Assembly (NCBI RefSeq): GCF_022965805.1
Contig: NW_027330987.1
Location: forward strand, 124,001 to 188,000
DNA length: 64,000 nucleotides
DNA from: Primulina eburnea
Lineage: Eukaryota; Streptophyta; Magnoliopsida; Lamiales; Gesneriaceae
Reading direction: 5' to 3'
The position numbers and the translations under genes were made by a program. This document shows, in pieces, positions 11,737 to 23,188 of the stretch; positions within the stretch are counted from its first letter, which is position 1; each line of letters starts with the position of its first letter. The notes below the pieces were generated by a model. The model was not told where the DNA came from and ran no database searches. It saw nothing but the letters and a program-made list of their open reading frames with translations.

Positions 11737-12743
11737 TGTTAGACATGAATTTTATTGTGGCGATGATAACTAAGACCAGTAGACCAGCAGACCAGAACAA
11801 TAGTATAACTTATCAGTAACTGCTGATCTACTATAACTAAACCAGTAGAAAGGGATAACAATACAAAATCAGTAGAGAACGTTTTCTACCGTTGTTATCT
11901 TAATTGTTACCGTTAAAGAGTTCCTAGTACTAGTATTAATTGCAGCATTAAATACTATACGGAGTCATTTAATGCACTTTACCCAATTAAGTATAAAACA
12001 AGACTGATTGTTTTATAGCTTTTCTGCAGGAACTACTTTCGGTAATAAAGCTGATTGTATCAGTTATCTGAAGACATACTCTGATTGTGAACGTTGAACT
12101 CAGTCGATTATATATACTTGGATCAAATCCTTGTTCGACACGACACTTCGCTTATTATCATTCTTCAAGGAACAAAGCTTCTCTCTTAGACGAATATCAA
12201 AATTCCTTGAGCATTTAAAAAGTTCAACACAAATAAAAGTAGCACACGCTTCATAGCTTATATCTGATCTTTTGAAGATCATCTTGTGCTACTAATTCTT
12301 ACACTCTTCACGATCTTTACATTATTTATACTTTGTCAGAAGAGTCTGTAATCTGAAAAGAGTATTTTCAGAACTTTGCGTTTCGCATTTTTGTGAGTTG
12401 AGAAACTAAGAGTTTCAGTAGGCTGAGGTGTAAGTCCTTCTGAAGTGGGTGTGTACAAGAGTTGTACTGTAATATCCAAAGTCTTTTAGTTATACCTTCT
12501 GGAAACAGAAGAAGGGGAGACGTAGAAGAGTTTATCTTCGAACTTCCATAAACAACTGCTGCCTACTGTTTTATTGTTTTTCAACTACTTCATCATATTG
12601 TTTCCGCACATTTTATTGTAATCAGGTGAAAGTATTCGCACAAGATCAACTACTATCCTTAACAGGATTTTAGTACCTCATCAGAACGAAAAACGAGTAG
12701 AGTTTATTCACCCTCCCTCTAAACTCAACTTCGATCCTCAACA
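11737..12743 (+). repeat. 5' LTR of Sirevirus-like element
   Basis: TGTTAGACATG to CCTCAACA, 1007 bp. The start has several CCAGTAG-type repeats (11753-11875) and a TATA box at 11992. I see no ORF of note. It pairs with 22182-23188. Confidence 0.92.
11992..11998 (+). promoter_or_regulatory. TATA box in Sirevirus LTR
   Basis: TATAAAA lies about 255 bp into the LTR and is identical in the 3' LTR at 22437-22443. Position and sequence fit the U3 promoter. Confidence 0.65.
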
Positions 12744-12745
12744 AT

Positions 12746-12757
12746 TGGTATCAGAGC
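12746..12757 (+). other. Primer-binding site, tRNA-iMet type
   Basis: TGGTATCAGAGC lies two bases after the 5' LTR end, matching the initiator methionine tRNA 3' end. Confidence 0.9.
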
Positions 12758-12789
12758 GGGTTATTCTTGTTTGTGAAAAACTACAACAA

Positions 12790-14816
12790 ATGGCACACTT
12801 CAGCAAAATCCCTATGTTCTCTAAAGAAGATTTTGACGACTGGAAGATCAGGATGCAAGCTCATCTTGCAGCACAAGTTGATGACATGTGGTATGTCATC
12901 ACAGATGGTCCACTGAAAATCTTAAAGCCTAACACAGCTGTTGTTGTTACTAACGGTGCACCACAGATGGTCGAAAAATCAAGAAGTGAATGGACCAGTG
13001 AAGATAAGAAAAAGACCAATCTTGATAATGTGGCGAAAGATATATTGTATAAAACTCTCGACAAGAACACTTTCAGCAAGATTAAAATGTGTTCTACTGC
13101 AAATGATATTTGGGAAAAGTTCATCCAGATATGTGAAGGAAATGAGCAAACGAAAGAAAACAAACTGTCTGTAGCAACGCAGAAGTTTGAAAATCTGAAA
13201 ATGAGAGCTGGTGAAACTCTAAATGAGTTTGATGAAAGATTCAGTAGCCTGGTCAATGAGCTAGCTGCTCTGGGTAAAGAGCATAGCAACAGAGAAATAG
13301 CCCTCAAGGTGATGAGAGCTTTACCCAGAGAATGGGATGTTAAAACAATGGCTATGAGAGTATCCAAAGACTTGAACAAATTGGAACTGCACGACTTATT
13401 TGCAGATCTGAAAGCCTACGAGTTCGAATTGGAAGTGAGAAGTGGAGAAGAGCCTTCAAGCCTACCCACCAAGGCTCTTGCTGCTACTGCTACTGCTACT
13501 GCTTTTACTGCTACTGACTCTACCTCTTCTACTGCTGCTGCAGTTGTAACTTAGGCATTACCTGCTGTGATCATTGACAATACAATGGAGAAGACTGCTG
13601 AACAAATTAGTAGTGATGCTATGTCCTTATTTTTAAAGAAATTCTCCAGGTTCATGAAGAAGAACCATCGAACCTATCAGGGTCCCAATCGCAACTTCAA
13701 GAAAGATTCACCATCTGGTGATATGGGATGCTTTAACTGTGGAAAGATAGGTCACTTCATTGCTGCTTGTCCTAAACCAAAGAAGGATGACCAAAAGAGA
13801 AAGGATCACAAGAGGAATGACAAAAAGTCCAGAAGAGATCGAAAAGCGATGATTGCCGAAGAAAGCAAATCTAAGTGGGCGGACTCTAGTTCTGAGTCAT
13901 CTGACTCAGAAAGTCATTCCAGTGATAGTAATGCAGAAGAAGTCAAATGTCTAATGGCGGACAATGACTCAACCTCGACATCTGGAGAGGTATTTGATTT
14001 TGACTCTAATGAATTTACACGAACTGATTTGATTGATGCACTACATGAAATGGTAAAAGAGTATTCCAGACTTTCTCAATCATTTGAAGAAGTTGAGATT
14101 GAAAATCAGAACTTAAAGAATCAGAACAGTAAGTTAACTTGCTTGCAAGTAGACAGCTGCAATGATTTACAAGTTAAGATGAGTAAATTAATAACTGAGA
14201 ATGAAAGAGCCAAAGCAGATTACCAGAAGGTGCTTTCTGAAACCAGAAGTTGTCGCTACTGGTGAATGCTTGGAATAAGTCTTCTGTTTCATTGGAAAAG
14301 ATGCAAGAATTACAAAAACAGTCAGGAGATAGGAGTGGTCTCGGTTTTTGTAATAATGAAGGCACTTCTGAAACGAATATTAAGCCAACACTGGAAATAT
14401 GCAAAGGGAAATACATTCACTTTGTGAAATCCAGCGTGGTACATGAACCAGAAGTACCTACTGCTTCAGTTGAAAGGAATGTAAATCTGACGAACAGAAG
14501 AATGCACTATGGTCTGGGTTACGTTAAACCTAAGGAAAAAGTTGACCAGAGTTCTAGATTCAGAAAAGAATTCAACTCTGGAAGACAACATCCTATGAAG
14601 GTTAAAAACTACCAGTACTACAACTCTAAACCTGTTCAGAAGAGATACAGACTGAAAAACAGAAACAGAAGGGAAGAACAACATTTTGTTATGTATACTG
14701 TTAGAAATAACAGACCTTCTGTTGCACACACATCTTTGGATATCCGAAGTACAAAGTCACCAAGAATTGTACAAATGTGGGTTCCCAAAGGACTGATAAG
14801 GCTTGGACCCAAATAG
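12790..14816 (+). pseudogene. Gag of Sirevirus-like element (broken)
   Basis: The first good ATG is at 12790 (MAHFSKIPMFSKEDFDDWK), 33 bases after the primer site. The N-terminal half has the copia gag core (LYKTLDKNTFSKIK, NELAALGKEHSNREIALKVMRALPREWD). A CCHC zinc knuckle follows (CFNCGKIGHFIAACP, about 13730-13775), then an acidic Ser-rich segment and coiled-coil-like sequence. An in-frame TAG at 13552-13554 splits it after an Ala/Thr-rich run of GCTACT repeats. A one-base frameshift near 14250 moves the tail into another frame. The final TAG at 14814-14816 may be the natural gag/pol boundary, since some Sireviruses are known to separate gag and pol by a stop, so I do not count it as damage. 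Confidence 0.85.
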
Positions 14817-14859
14817 ATTTGGGTACCGGATACTAAAATTTGTGTTTGCAGGAACAGCA

Positions 14860-17800
14860 GAAGGAAGAAGAAATCAGTAACTCTACATGGTATCTGGACA
14901 GTGGATACACATGACTGGACAGAAAAACCTACTTTCTGAGATAGTGAGTTGTACTGGACCAAAGATAAGTTTTGGAGACAACTCAAAAGGTAGAACCATG
15001 GGTAAGGGTAAGATTATCCATGGTAACATCACTATTAATGACGTGTTACTAGTTGACAATCTTTGTTACAATTTAATCAGCATTAGTCAACTATGTGATA
15101 ATGGTTATTCTGTAGCTTTTCAGAAGCATTCATGTATAGTTAAAGATTCTGCTGAAACTACTGTGTTAACCGGAAAGAGAGAAGGCAACACTTACAGAGT
15201 CTCCTGGAACTCAAATCATGTCAATACTCCTGCATGCTTAGTTGCTTATCTTAGCAATAAACACTGGCTATGGCACAAGAAATTGAATCATTTGAATTTC
15301 AAGTCAATCAATTATCTCAAGAAGCAGAATATAGTTGATGGATTACCTGATATTAATTTCGTTAAAAATCATGTTTGTTCTGCTTGTCAGCTTGGGAAAC
15401 AGATAAGATCCAGTTTCAAAACCAAAGATAGCAAATCAACTTCAAAATGTCTGGAACTACTGCATATGGATCTATTTGGTCCTATCCCCATCATGAGCTT
15501 AGGGGGAATGAAATATACTCTTGTTGTTATTGATGATTTCTCTAGATTCACTTGGGTAATATTTCTCGTAGCAAAAGATCAAGCCAGTAGCCTCTTGATC
15601 AAGCTTCTGAAAAGGATTCAAAATGAAAAATCTACTACCATCATTAAAATCAGAAGTGATCGGGGTACTGAGTTCACTAACAAGTATCTTGAGTTATATT
15701 TGAATGAGCAGGGGATTCATCATGAATATTCAGCTGCCAGAACACCTCAACAAAACGGAGTAGCTGAGAGGAGAAATAGAACTCTAAAAGAAGCAGCTAT
15801 AACAATGCTAGCAGATGCAGACATTTCTCAGCGCTTCTGGGCTGAAGCAATCAATACTGCTTGTTACACGCAAAACAGATCTATGGTCAACAAAAGACAC
15901 AACCAGACTCCTTATGAAAAATGGAAAGGGAAGAAGCCCAATGTATCTTATTTTCATGTGTTTGGTTGCAAATGTTTTGTACTAAATAATGGCAAAAATC
16001 ATTTGACTGCATTTGATTCTAAATCAGATGCTGGAATATTTCTTGGTTACTCTGCTGTAAGCAGAGCTTTTAGAATCTTGAACAATAGAACTCTTAATGT
16101 TGAAGAATCGATTCATGTTGTCTTCGATGAAGATAGCAGTGCTGAAATTTCAACATATCTGATTTAAGTAACAGGTTAGACAGGATTCACTTGAAAATTG
16201 ATAGTGAAGATGATGTAGAAGCAAATACCAAGGATCTTCAAAATCCAGAACCAGACATACCAATAGTGGAACCAGAAGTACAGAACTTGGATCTACCAAT
16301 ACCAGCAGAAGATGTTCAAGAACCTACTACTGGTTCTGTAGAAGACAATCTTAACATATCAAATCAGGAAGATGTCCATTCAAATCCATTTATCTGGAGA
16401 AAATCTCATCCTCCATCATTGGTTATTGGTAATCCAGCAGCGCCTTTGAGAACCAGAAGGCAAATGCTTAATGAACACATGCATGCTGCTTTTATATCTC
16501 AGGATGAACCAAAGAAAATTGAAGAAGATCTTCTGGATCCTAGTTGGATTGAAGCCATGCAAGAAGAGCTGAATCAATTCAAACGTAATGAAGTTTGGTT
16601 TCTAGTACCTAGACCATCTCACCAAGCTGTCATTGGAACTCGGTGGGTATTCAGAAACAAACTAAATGAAGAAGGCACAGTGGTGAGAAATAAAGCTAGA
16701 TTGGTAGCTCAAGGCTTCAGACAAGAAGAAGGCATAGACTTTGATGAGACTTATGCACCAGTAGCAAGGCTCGAAGCAATCAGAATATTCTTAGCCTTTG
16801 CTGCTTTCAAGAATTTCAAAGTATATCAAATGGATGTGAAAAGTGCTTTTCTAAATGGTCTTTTACAAGAAGAAGTATACGTCGAACAACCTCCAGGTTT
16901 TATCGATCATTTCTCTCCGCATCATGTATTTAAATTACACAAAGAATTATATGGTTTAAAACAGGCACCCAGAGCATGGTATGACACTCTATCTCAGTTT
17001 CTTATTGATCATGATTTTACCATCGGAGCAGTAGATAAAACTTTATTTACTTTAGTCAAGAATAAGCACATTCTTTTAGTACAGATCTATGTTGATGATA
17101 TTATTTTTGGGTCAACTAACCCCAAATTATGTGCAAAGTTTGGAAAATTGATGCAGGATAAATTTGAAATGAGTATGATGGGATAATTAACATTCTTCCT
17201 AGGATTACAGATTAAGCAATCAGAGACTGGAATCTTTATAAATCAAGCCAAGTACACCAAGGAGCTTCTGAAAAAGTTTGGAATGGAAGCATGCTCTGCA
17301 GCTTCTACTCCAATGAGCTCATCTATTAAGCTTGATAAAGATGAAAGTGGTATTCCAGTAGAGGTAACTCAGTATCGAGGTCTTATTGGTTCATTATTAT
17401 ATTTAACTGCCAGTAGACCAGATATCATGTTTGCTGTTTGCATTTGTGCTAGATTTCAATCTAATCCCAAACAATCTCATTATATTGCTGCTAAACGTAT
17501 TTTGAAGTACTTGAAAGGAACTCAAAATGTCGGCTTATGGTATCCCAATGATTCATTGTTAAATCTTATTGGATATTCAGATGCTGATTATGCAGGTTGC
17601 AAACTAGACCGAAAAAGCACAAGTGGGTTTTGTCAATTTCTTGGTGATAGGATGATATCCTGGTTTAGCAAGAAACAGACTTCCATAGCCACATCTACTG
17701 CAGAAGCAGAATACCTGGCTGCTGGAAGCTGCTGCTCTCAGATACTGTGGATTCAACAACAATTAAGAGACTATGGGATTCAAGCCTCCGAATCACCTAT

Positions 17801-18032
17801 ATTCTGTGACAATACCAGTGCAATTGCACTCACACAAAATCCAGTACTTCATTCCAGAACGAAGCACATAGACATCAGACATCACTTTATTAGAGATAAT
17901 GTGCAGAAGAAGAACATTCGTCTGGAATATGTTTCTACTGATCAACAAACAGCAGATATCTTCACGAAACCCTTACCAGAGAATAAGTTTTCTTACTTTC
18001 GTAATTCTCTTGGTTTGATAGATTTAACTTGA
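14860..18032 (+). pseudogene. Pol of Sirevirus-like element: protease, integrase, RT, RNase H
   Basis: The protease begins WYLDSG (14888-14905) but is joined out of frame to HMTG (14908 on), so its active-site loop has lost a few bases. The integrase zinc-binding region spans about 15260-15400 (HKKLNHLNF, CSACQLGK). Its catalytic triad is intact: Asp at 15469, Asp at 15658 and Glu at 15766 (D-x35-E). A frameshift near 16150-16160 separates it from the RT frame. The RT has [24 protein letters not shown], the palm motif YVDDIIFG (~17088) and [16 protein letters not shown] at 17184-17186 interrupts an otherwise continuous frame. RNase H follows (SDADYAGCKLDRKSTSG, AEAEYLA, DNTSAI) and ends at 18032. 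Not functional as one polyprotein. Confidence 0.9.
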
Positions 18033-18358
18033 TTATTTTCTGTTAACTTAGTTAACTTTTATTCTTACTCGCTTATTTATCGTATTGAACTAACAGTAAG
18101 ATATTTGCAGAAAAGCAGAAGGAAAGTCAGATACGTAAATTGGAACTTTATTAGAAACCATTTCAGTACATTACACGATGCAAAAGTAAAAACAGTAGAT
18201 CTTCAATGCTATTTAACCAGTAGCGTTACATTTAGCTTTTGTCTTCAGTAATAGAAGTTCTCTATTATTTGCTTGCAAAGTACTTCAACAGGAACAAGAG
18301 AATACAGCAAGCTCAAGGCCTAGAAAGAATCTAGCAAGCTTGGGTCTTGTCAGCACTA
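18033..18358 (+). other. Noncoding segment after pol
   Basis: This is AT-rich sequence between the pol stop and a small open frame. I see no motif. Sireviruses typically have a long noncoding stretch here. Confidence 0.4.
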
Positions 18359-18598
18359 ATGTATTTTTTAGATGCCTTACAGGGCATCATAGAGGATTTC
18401 AGCATCATCAATCCACCAGCACTCTCTTATTGCAATAGCATGCTTCTGGAAGAAATCGATGCTACATTTCAAACTCAATCGAAGCAACAGATCTACCTGA
18501 CTGTGGAAACTACAACTCTAGGAGTGTATTTCAAGGATCATTACGAAAATAATGATACCCTCAAACTTCTCTCTGGACAATTTTGCTTCGACTCCTAA
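18359..18598 (+). CDS. Small hypothetical ORF between pol and ORF3
   Basis: An ATG at 18359 opens a 79-codon frame (MYFLDALQGIIEDF... ending FCFDS). I recognise no domain, signal peptide or membrane segment. It could be a chance frame, a decayed exon of the downstream accessory gene or leader sequence. The only support is that it is open inside an element whose neighbouring genes are broken. Low confidence that it is translated. Confidence 0.25.
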   Translation: MYFLDALQGIIEDFSIINPPALSYCNSMLLEEIDATFQTQSKQQIYLTVETTTLGVYFKDHYENNDTLKLLSGQFCFDS

Positions 18599-19243
18599 AT
18601 CAAACTCTAACTCTCTTTTTACTTGAGTTCTCATTTTTGAAGTTCATCTGTTTAACTTCGTTCAAGATATGCAGATATTTATAGAGGGAACAAAGACTCT
18701 TGTGAATCGCAAGATTGCGACTGCTCATTTTCAACGGCTCAGATTGAGAGATGGCCAAGAGTCACTTGTCGCAATTATGACCACTTATTAATTGCATTTA
18801 CCGAGGGGGAACAGTATTTTAGTCAGACTAAGTGTTTGACACCTTTTCAGAAAACAGAGAGAATGTTTGTCTTTTCGATAAAACTTGAAGTCTGCTGGTT
18901 TTTGTCAAAGTGCTCAAATATTTCAGCACCCTGAAACTTCCAGCAGACGTTATCATAAAATGACAAATCCTCTTCTGATTTTTTTTAGTAACCGTCTGGA
19001 CAGCACGACCTTTTTCAAAATTTTCAAATCATTCGTATTTCTGACAGTTTCTGCAAAACTTTTCAAACACTCAACCAAGAACATACTGACACGTGTCCTT
19101 ATGTTTATTTGACGGCTGTATATCTATTTCAAATTTCACCTTTTCACCTTTACTGTTTCATATCTATCGCTATTCAGCTACTGCTTTCTCTCATATCATC
19201 TCTAACTACTGCAAAGTTTATCCAATTTTATCTACATACAGAA
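18599..19243 (+). promoter_or_regulatory. Possible internal promoter and leader of ORF3
   Basis: This is a 645-bp noncoding stretch upstream of ORF3. At 19088-19097 lies GACACGTGTC, a perfect 10-bp palindrome with an ACGT (G-box/ABRE-like) core. About 25 bp on is a TATA-like TATATCT (19119-19125). A pyrimidine-rich leader of roughly 100 bases then runs to the ATG at 19244, which has a good context (GAAATGGC). A second TATA-like ATTTATAG lies near 18675. The arrangement resembles a plant core promoter, but this is inference. Confidence 0.4.
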
Positions 19244-22069
19244 ATGGCTGGAGCATACACTCTTAACGCTTATCAAGTTAACTTTGCTTCGGTTCTCAAC
19301 ATCAAGGATGCGAATCTCATGAAAATGTTTCAGGATATTGAAAACTCGGGACTCCGGAAATTCCTGGAAGCACCACCAGCTATTTACAAAAATGCTCTTC
19401 TGGAATTTTACGCTAAAGCAACATTGCATGAAGGAAGGATTGTTCATACTCAAGGAGATGCATCTATCTCTATTGATGTCGCACACTTAGGAGCAACCTT
19501 CCTCCTTCCACTTTCTGGTACGTCTGAACTCTCTGATATTTCCAAGACAGATATTTCTGTTGCACTTAGCTCTTTCTCAGCATCTGGAGAAGAAGTGTCT
19601 CCTTCTTGTCACAAGAAATTGCTCAAAATAGAATATCAGATTCTGGCCGATATTGTGGCTAAATCTATTTTGATCAAAGTTGGCACCTTCGACAAGTTGA
19701 CAAAGGAGAAGGTTCAAGTAATGAATGCCATCACTAAGGGGATTAAGGTGGACTGGAGTCATTTTATTTTCAGAATTATGAAGGATATGGTTGTCAGGAG
19801 GAGTTCTGGTTTTGCTGTTCAGATCAGCGCTTTGCTCAAGGATGCTGGTTTTGCCTCTACCAGTGATCTAGATGCTACTTCAGTCACCATGATTGATGCT
19901 GCAAATGTACTGGCTTTAAGGCCTAAGCCAACCGTGACGGAGTTTGTTGCGTTGAAGAAGGAAATTGGGGAAACTGCTTCTGAGGCTTCAAAACCTCAAA
20001 AGAAAATTTCAAAGAAACGAGTGGTTATTTCGACGGATTCAGACAAAACAGCATCAGAAGAGTCTGCTGCTCCTGTTCAACCAGCAGTGCCAACCCCAGC
20101 AAAGAAGAAACCGCGCACCATTCTTAAGATTAAGAAGACAGCAGCACTGTCTGAAATTGAGAAAGTACCTATTCGACAGGTCTTTCCAGAAGCGGTTCCT
20201 TCTGCTCGATCAACTGCTTCTTCGACTGCACATGCTACTGCGTCTGTTTCAGCACCATCTACTGCTACTGTTTTTAAGCCAACATCTGGAATAGTTATTC
20301 GAGAACCAGCAAGCGGGTCTTCTGCTTTTCGACCCATCGTGCCTATTTCATATTCTGTCAAAGGCAAAGGGAAAATGGTTGAAGAACCACTTATTTTGGG
20401 TCACAAGACCACTGTCACCACCGGAGTTGATCTTCATCTCGCCGAGATTGTGACCTCTGCAAACGATGACATGCGTTTCTTTGATGAATGGCATACTGTC
20501 CGACTATTCCACTCTTTTGCTTACTTCAAAACAAAAGGGAATTATGGCAAGATGATGAATGCAGAAAAGAAGATTTTTCAGCTGGCAAAAACAGAAAATG
20601 TCGTCGAGGCCTTGCGAAGAAGGAATTTTATCCTCGATCAGCTGAAATGTCAGAAATTAGAACCGGTTCTGAAAGTTCTTCAATCAAATTTTGATCCTGA
20701 TGTTCCTACTGCTGTTCAGGATCAAAATGTTATTATGATTCTTTCTGACAGATTAAAGCAGATGAGTGAGCACCTTCTTGCTCAAGAACAAGGCTTTGGA
20801 GAGCCTATTGTCTATCATGTTGGCCTTGTCCCAATCTTTCAACAGAATCAGACAATTGAGGAAAGGACTACAGCCTCCCCAAAGGCTGCTACTCTTAGTA
20901 CTCCTGCATCTCCGACTAGGCCCATTCAGCCATCATCACTATTGTCCGTGCATGAACTGGCTTTGGTTGAGGAAGTCATTGAATCGATTGTCCCTTCAGT
21001 CTCCACTACTCTGGAAGCAGCACCGGCTATTTCATTGCCCCCTTCAGGTTCTCCTAACCCAGGGCAACATATAGCAGAACCAGATGCTACTTCTTTACTG
21101 CCGAATTTAGAGATGTTTTCTGCTGCTCATCAAGCAGAAATGAACTTTCTTCTGGAACAGCCTTCTTCACCTTCTACTGAAGCACCATCAGATTCACAGG
21201 CTGTTATTGCACCAATGGAAGAAGCTTTGGCCTCTGACTTGGCCGTTCCTACTGAAGAAATTGCTCTTCCCATGATTGCTGATGAACCTACTGTTTCTGC
21301 AATTCCAGCAGAAAACACAGCAGACCCTGCTCCTTCTACTGCCTTGATGGATGCTAATCTTGTTTCTACTGCGTTGACGGTCTCTTATCCTGTTTTAACT
21401 GAGACAGACTCTCGTCTTTCTGAGATTAAACAACGCATTCTTGCGCGAACTCCCTCCCCGGAATCAGATGCATTTAACCTGGAACATCAGATTGAGTCTC
21501 TACAAACCGAACTCAACAACATCTCTGCTTTAGTGAAACGTATATCTTGTGAAAACATTTCGGAATTCAGTGGTGCTCAATCTTTCAGAGAACGAATGGG
21601 CAAACACATCTATAACACTAAGGAGACCATGGACAAGATGTATGCTGAAACCGTCGTTTTCAGACAAGCTATCTCGAGAACTCACAGCACCATCATGCTT
21701 GCTCAAAATGATATACTCACTCGAGTCACTGATCATGATGATCTCTTTCGATCACTGTCTACTTCTGTGGAACTTTTGGATGCCAAGATTGACTCTCAAA
21801 ATCAATCTATCACTGCATTGGATAATCGCATCTCTTCTCAGACTCCGTATCTGGAGATGCTAACCGATGGCATTCAAAATATTTCCGGCAGACTGAATGA
21901 CCTCTTTGCCCATGTGGTTGCCGCTGATGCCAAAAAGGGGGAAGATAGAGGAGATAGAGGAGATCAAGCAGGAGCTAGGCAAACAGAAGATGAGGCTGAA
22001 CCTTCTAACAGAAGAGATCAAGAACCTCAGAATGAAGAAATCATTTACAGGGATATTGGAACCGATTGA
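19244..22069 (+). CDS. Sirevirus ORF3: 941-aa accessory protein
   Basis: The frame is fully open from ATG 19244 (MAGAYTLNAYQVNF) to TGA 22069. This start has a strong context. The upstream in-frame extension lacks an ATG. Residues ~1-235 form a helical domain (FLEAPPAIYKNALLEFYAK, IDVAHLGATFLLPL, KVQVMNAITKGIKVDW) resembling the plant 'putative plant transposon protein' family, by eye. Basic stretches near residue ~250 and ~285 (AKKKPRTILKIKK) could be nuclear localisation signals. A Pro/Ala/Ser/Thr-rich linker surrounds a second conserved-looking block (DDMRFFDEWHTVRLF, ~400-510). Residues ~750-900 are coiled-coil-like, and the tail is acidic and charged. It occupies the env-like position of Sireviruses, but I see no signal peptide or transmembrane segment. 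Function is unknown. It is intact while gag-pol is broken. Confidence 0.8.
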   Translation: MAGAYTLNAYQVNFASVLNIKDANLMKMFQDIENSGLRKFLEAPPAIYKNALLEFYAKATLHEGRIVHTQGDASISIDVAHLGATFLLPLSGTSELSDISKTDISVALSSFSASGEEVSPSCHKKLLKIEYQILADIVAKSILIKVGTFDKLTKEKVQVMNAITKGIKVDWSHFIFRIMKDMVVRRSSGFAVQISALLKDAGFASTSDLDATSVTMIDAANVLALRPKPTVTEFVALKKEIGETASEASKPQKKISKKRVVISTDSDKTASEESAAPVQPAVPTPAKKKPRTILKIKKTAALSEIEKVPIRQVFPEAVPSARSTASSTAHATASVSAPSTATVFKPTSGIVIREPASGSSAFRPIVPISYSVKGKGKMVEEPLILGHKTTVTTGVDLHLAEIVTSANDDMRFFDEWHTVRLFHSFAYFKTKGNYGKMMNAEKKIFQLAKTENVVEALRRRNFILDQLKCQKLEPVLKVLQSNFDPDVPTAVQDQNVIMILSDRLKQMSEHLLAQEQGFGEPIVYHVGLVPIFQQNQTIEERTTASPKAATLSTPASPTRPIQPSSLLSVHELALVEEVIESIVPSVSTTLEAAPAISLPPSGSPNPGQHIAEPDATSLLPNLEMFSAAHQAEMNFLLEQPSSPSTEAPSDSQAVIAPMEEALASDLAVPTEEIALPMIADEPTVSAIPAENTADPAPSTALMDANLVSTALTVSYPVLTETDSRLSEIKQRILARTPSPESDAFNLEHQIESLQTELNNISALVKRISCENISEFSGAQSFRERMGKHIYNTKETMDKMYAETVVFRQAISRTHSTIMLAQNDILTRVTDHDDLFRSLSTSVELLDAKIDSQNQSITALDNRISSQTPYLEMLTDGIQNISGRLNDLFAHVVAADAKKGEDRGDRGDQAGARQTEDEAEPSNRRDQEPQNEEIIYRDIGTD

Positions 22070-22170
22070 TTTTTTTTTATCTTATTACTTTATTGACATT
22101 ATCCGTTTGTTTAAATGATTATCTGTTTTACTTAACGACTTTCTACTGTTTAGGTTTTGGCATCACCACA

Positions 22171-22181
22171 AAGGGGGAAAT
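22171..22181 (+). other. Polypurine tract of Sirevirus-like element
   Basis: AAAGGGGGAAAT directly precedes the 3' LTR TG. Confidence 0.85.
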
Positions 22182-23188
22182 TGTTAGACATGAATTTTAT
22201 TGCGGCGATGATAACTAAGACCAGTAGACCAGTAGACCAGAACAATAGTATAACTTATCAGTAGCTGCTGATCTACTATAACTAAACCAGTAGAAAGGGA
22301 TAACAATACAAAACCAGTAGAGAACGTTTTCTACCGTTGCTATCTTAATTGTTACCGTTAAAGAGTTCCTAGTACTAGTATTAATTGCAGCATTAAATAC
22401 TATACGGAGTCATTTAATGCACTTTACCCAATTAAGTATAAAACAAGACTGATTGTTTTATAGCTTTTCTGCAGGAACTACTTTCGGTAATAAAGCTGAT
22501 TGTATCAGTTATCTGAAGACATACTCTGATTGTGAACGTTGAACTCAGTCGATTATATATACTTGGATCAAATCCTTGTTCGACACGACACTTCGCTTAT
22601 TATCATTCTTCAAGGAACAAAGCTTTTCTCTTAGACGAATATCAAAATTCCTTGAGCATTTAAAAATTTCAACACAAAGAAAAGTAACACACGCTTCATA
22701 GCTTATATCTGATCTTTTGAAGATCATCTTGTGCTACTGATTCTTACACTCTTCACGATCTTTACATTATTTATACTTTGTCAGAAGAGTCTCTAATCTG
22801 AAAAGAGTCTTTTCAGAACTTTGTGTTTCGCATTTTTGTGAGTTGAGAAACTAAGAGTTTCAGTAGGCTGAGGTGTAAGTCCTTCTGAAGTGGGTGTGTA
22901 CAAGAGTTGTACTGTAATATCCAAAGTCTTTTAGTTATACCTTCTGGAAACAGAAGAAGGGGAGACGTAGAAGAGTTTATCTTCGAACTTCCATAAACAA
23001 CTGCTGCCTACTGTTTTATTGTTTTTCAACTACTTCATCAGATTGTTTCCGCACGTTTTATTGTAATCATGTGAAAGTATTCGCACAAGATCAACTACTA
23101 TCCTTAACAGGATTTTAGTACCTCATCAGAACGAAAAACGAGTAGAGTTTATTCACCCCCCCTCTAAACTCAACTTCGATCCTCAACA
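22182..23188 (+). repeat. 3' LTR of Sirevirus-like element
   Basis: 1007 bp, the same length as the 5' LTR, with 17 substitutions counted by eye (about 1.7%). It is followed at once by the GAGTA duplication and by family-1 LTR sequence. Confidence 0.92.

Larger units (their letters stand above)
11737..23188 (+). mobile_element. Ty1/copia Sirevirus-like element, 11.45 kb
   Basis: This is a complete element with two 1007-bp LTRs, an iMet primer site, gag, pol, a large third ORF, a polypurine tract and a 5-bp target duplication (GAGTA). Copia order is clear: integrase precedes RT. Pol motifs and the long region with an extra ORF between pol and the 3' LTR fit the Sirevirus lineage, in which an env-like ORF often occupies this position. 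By eye the LTRs differ at 17 of 1007 sites and by no indel, so the insertion is young. Even so, gag-pol carries about five disabling lesions. Confidence 0.92.

Noticed and set aside
12861..13379. 172-codon minus-strand frame over Sirevirus gag
   Set aside because: Antisense shadow of the gag coding sequence.
14814..14816. TAG near the end of Sirevirus gag counted as a lesion
   Set aside because: A stop at the gag/pol boundary is normal in some Sireviruses, so it is not counted as damage.
19109..19243. N-terminal extension of Sirevirus ORF3 with a hydrophobic, signal-peptide-like stretch
   Set aside because: The in-frame extension begins with TTG, not ATG. The hydrophobicity comes from a pyrimidine-rich leader (Leu/Phe codons). 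The start at 19244 is better.
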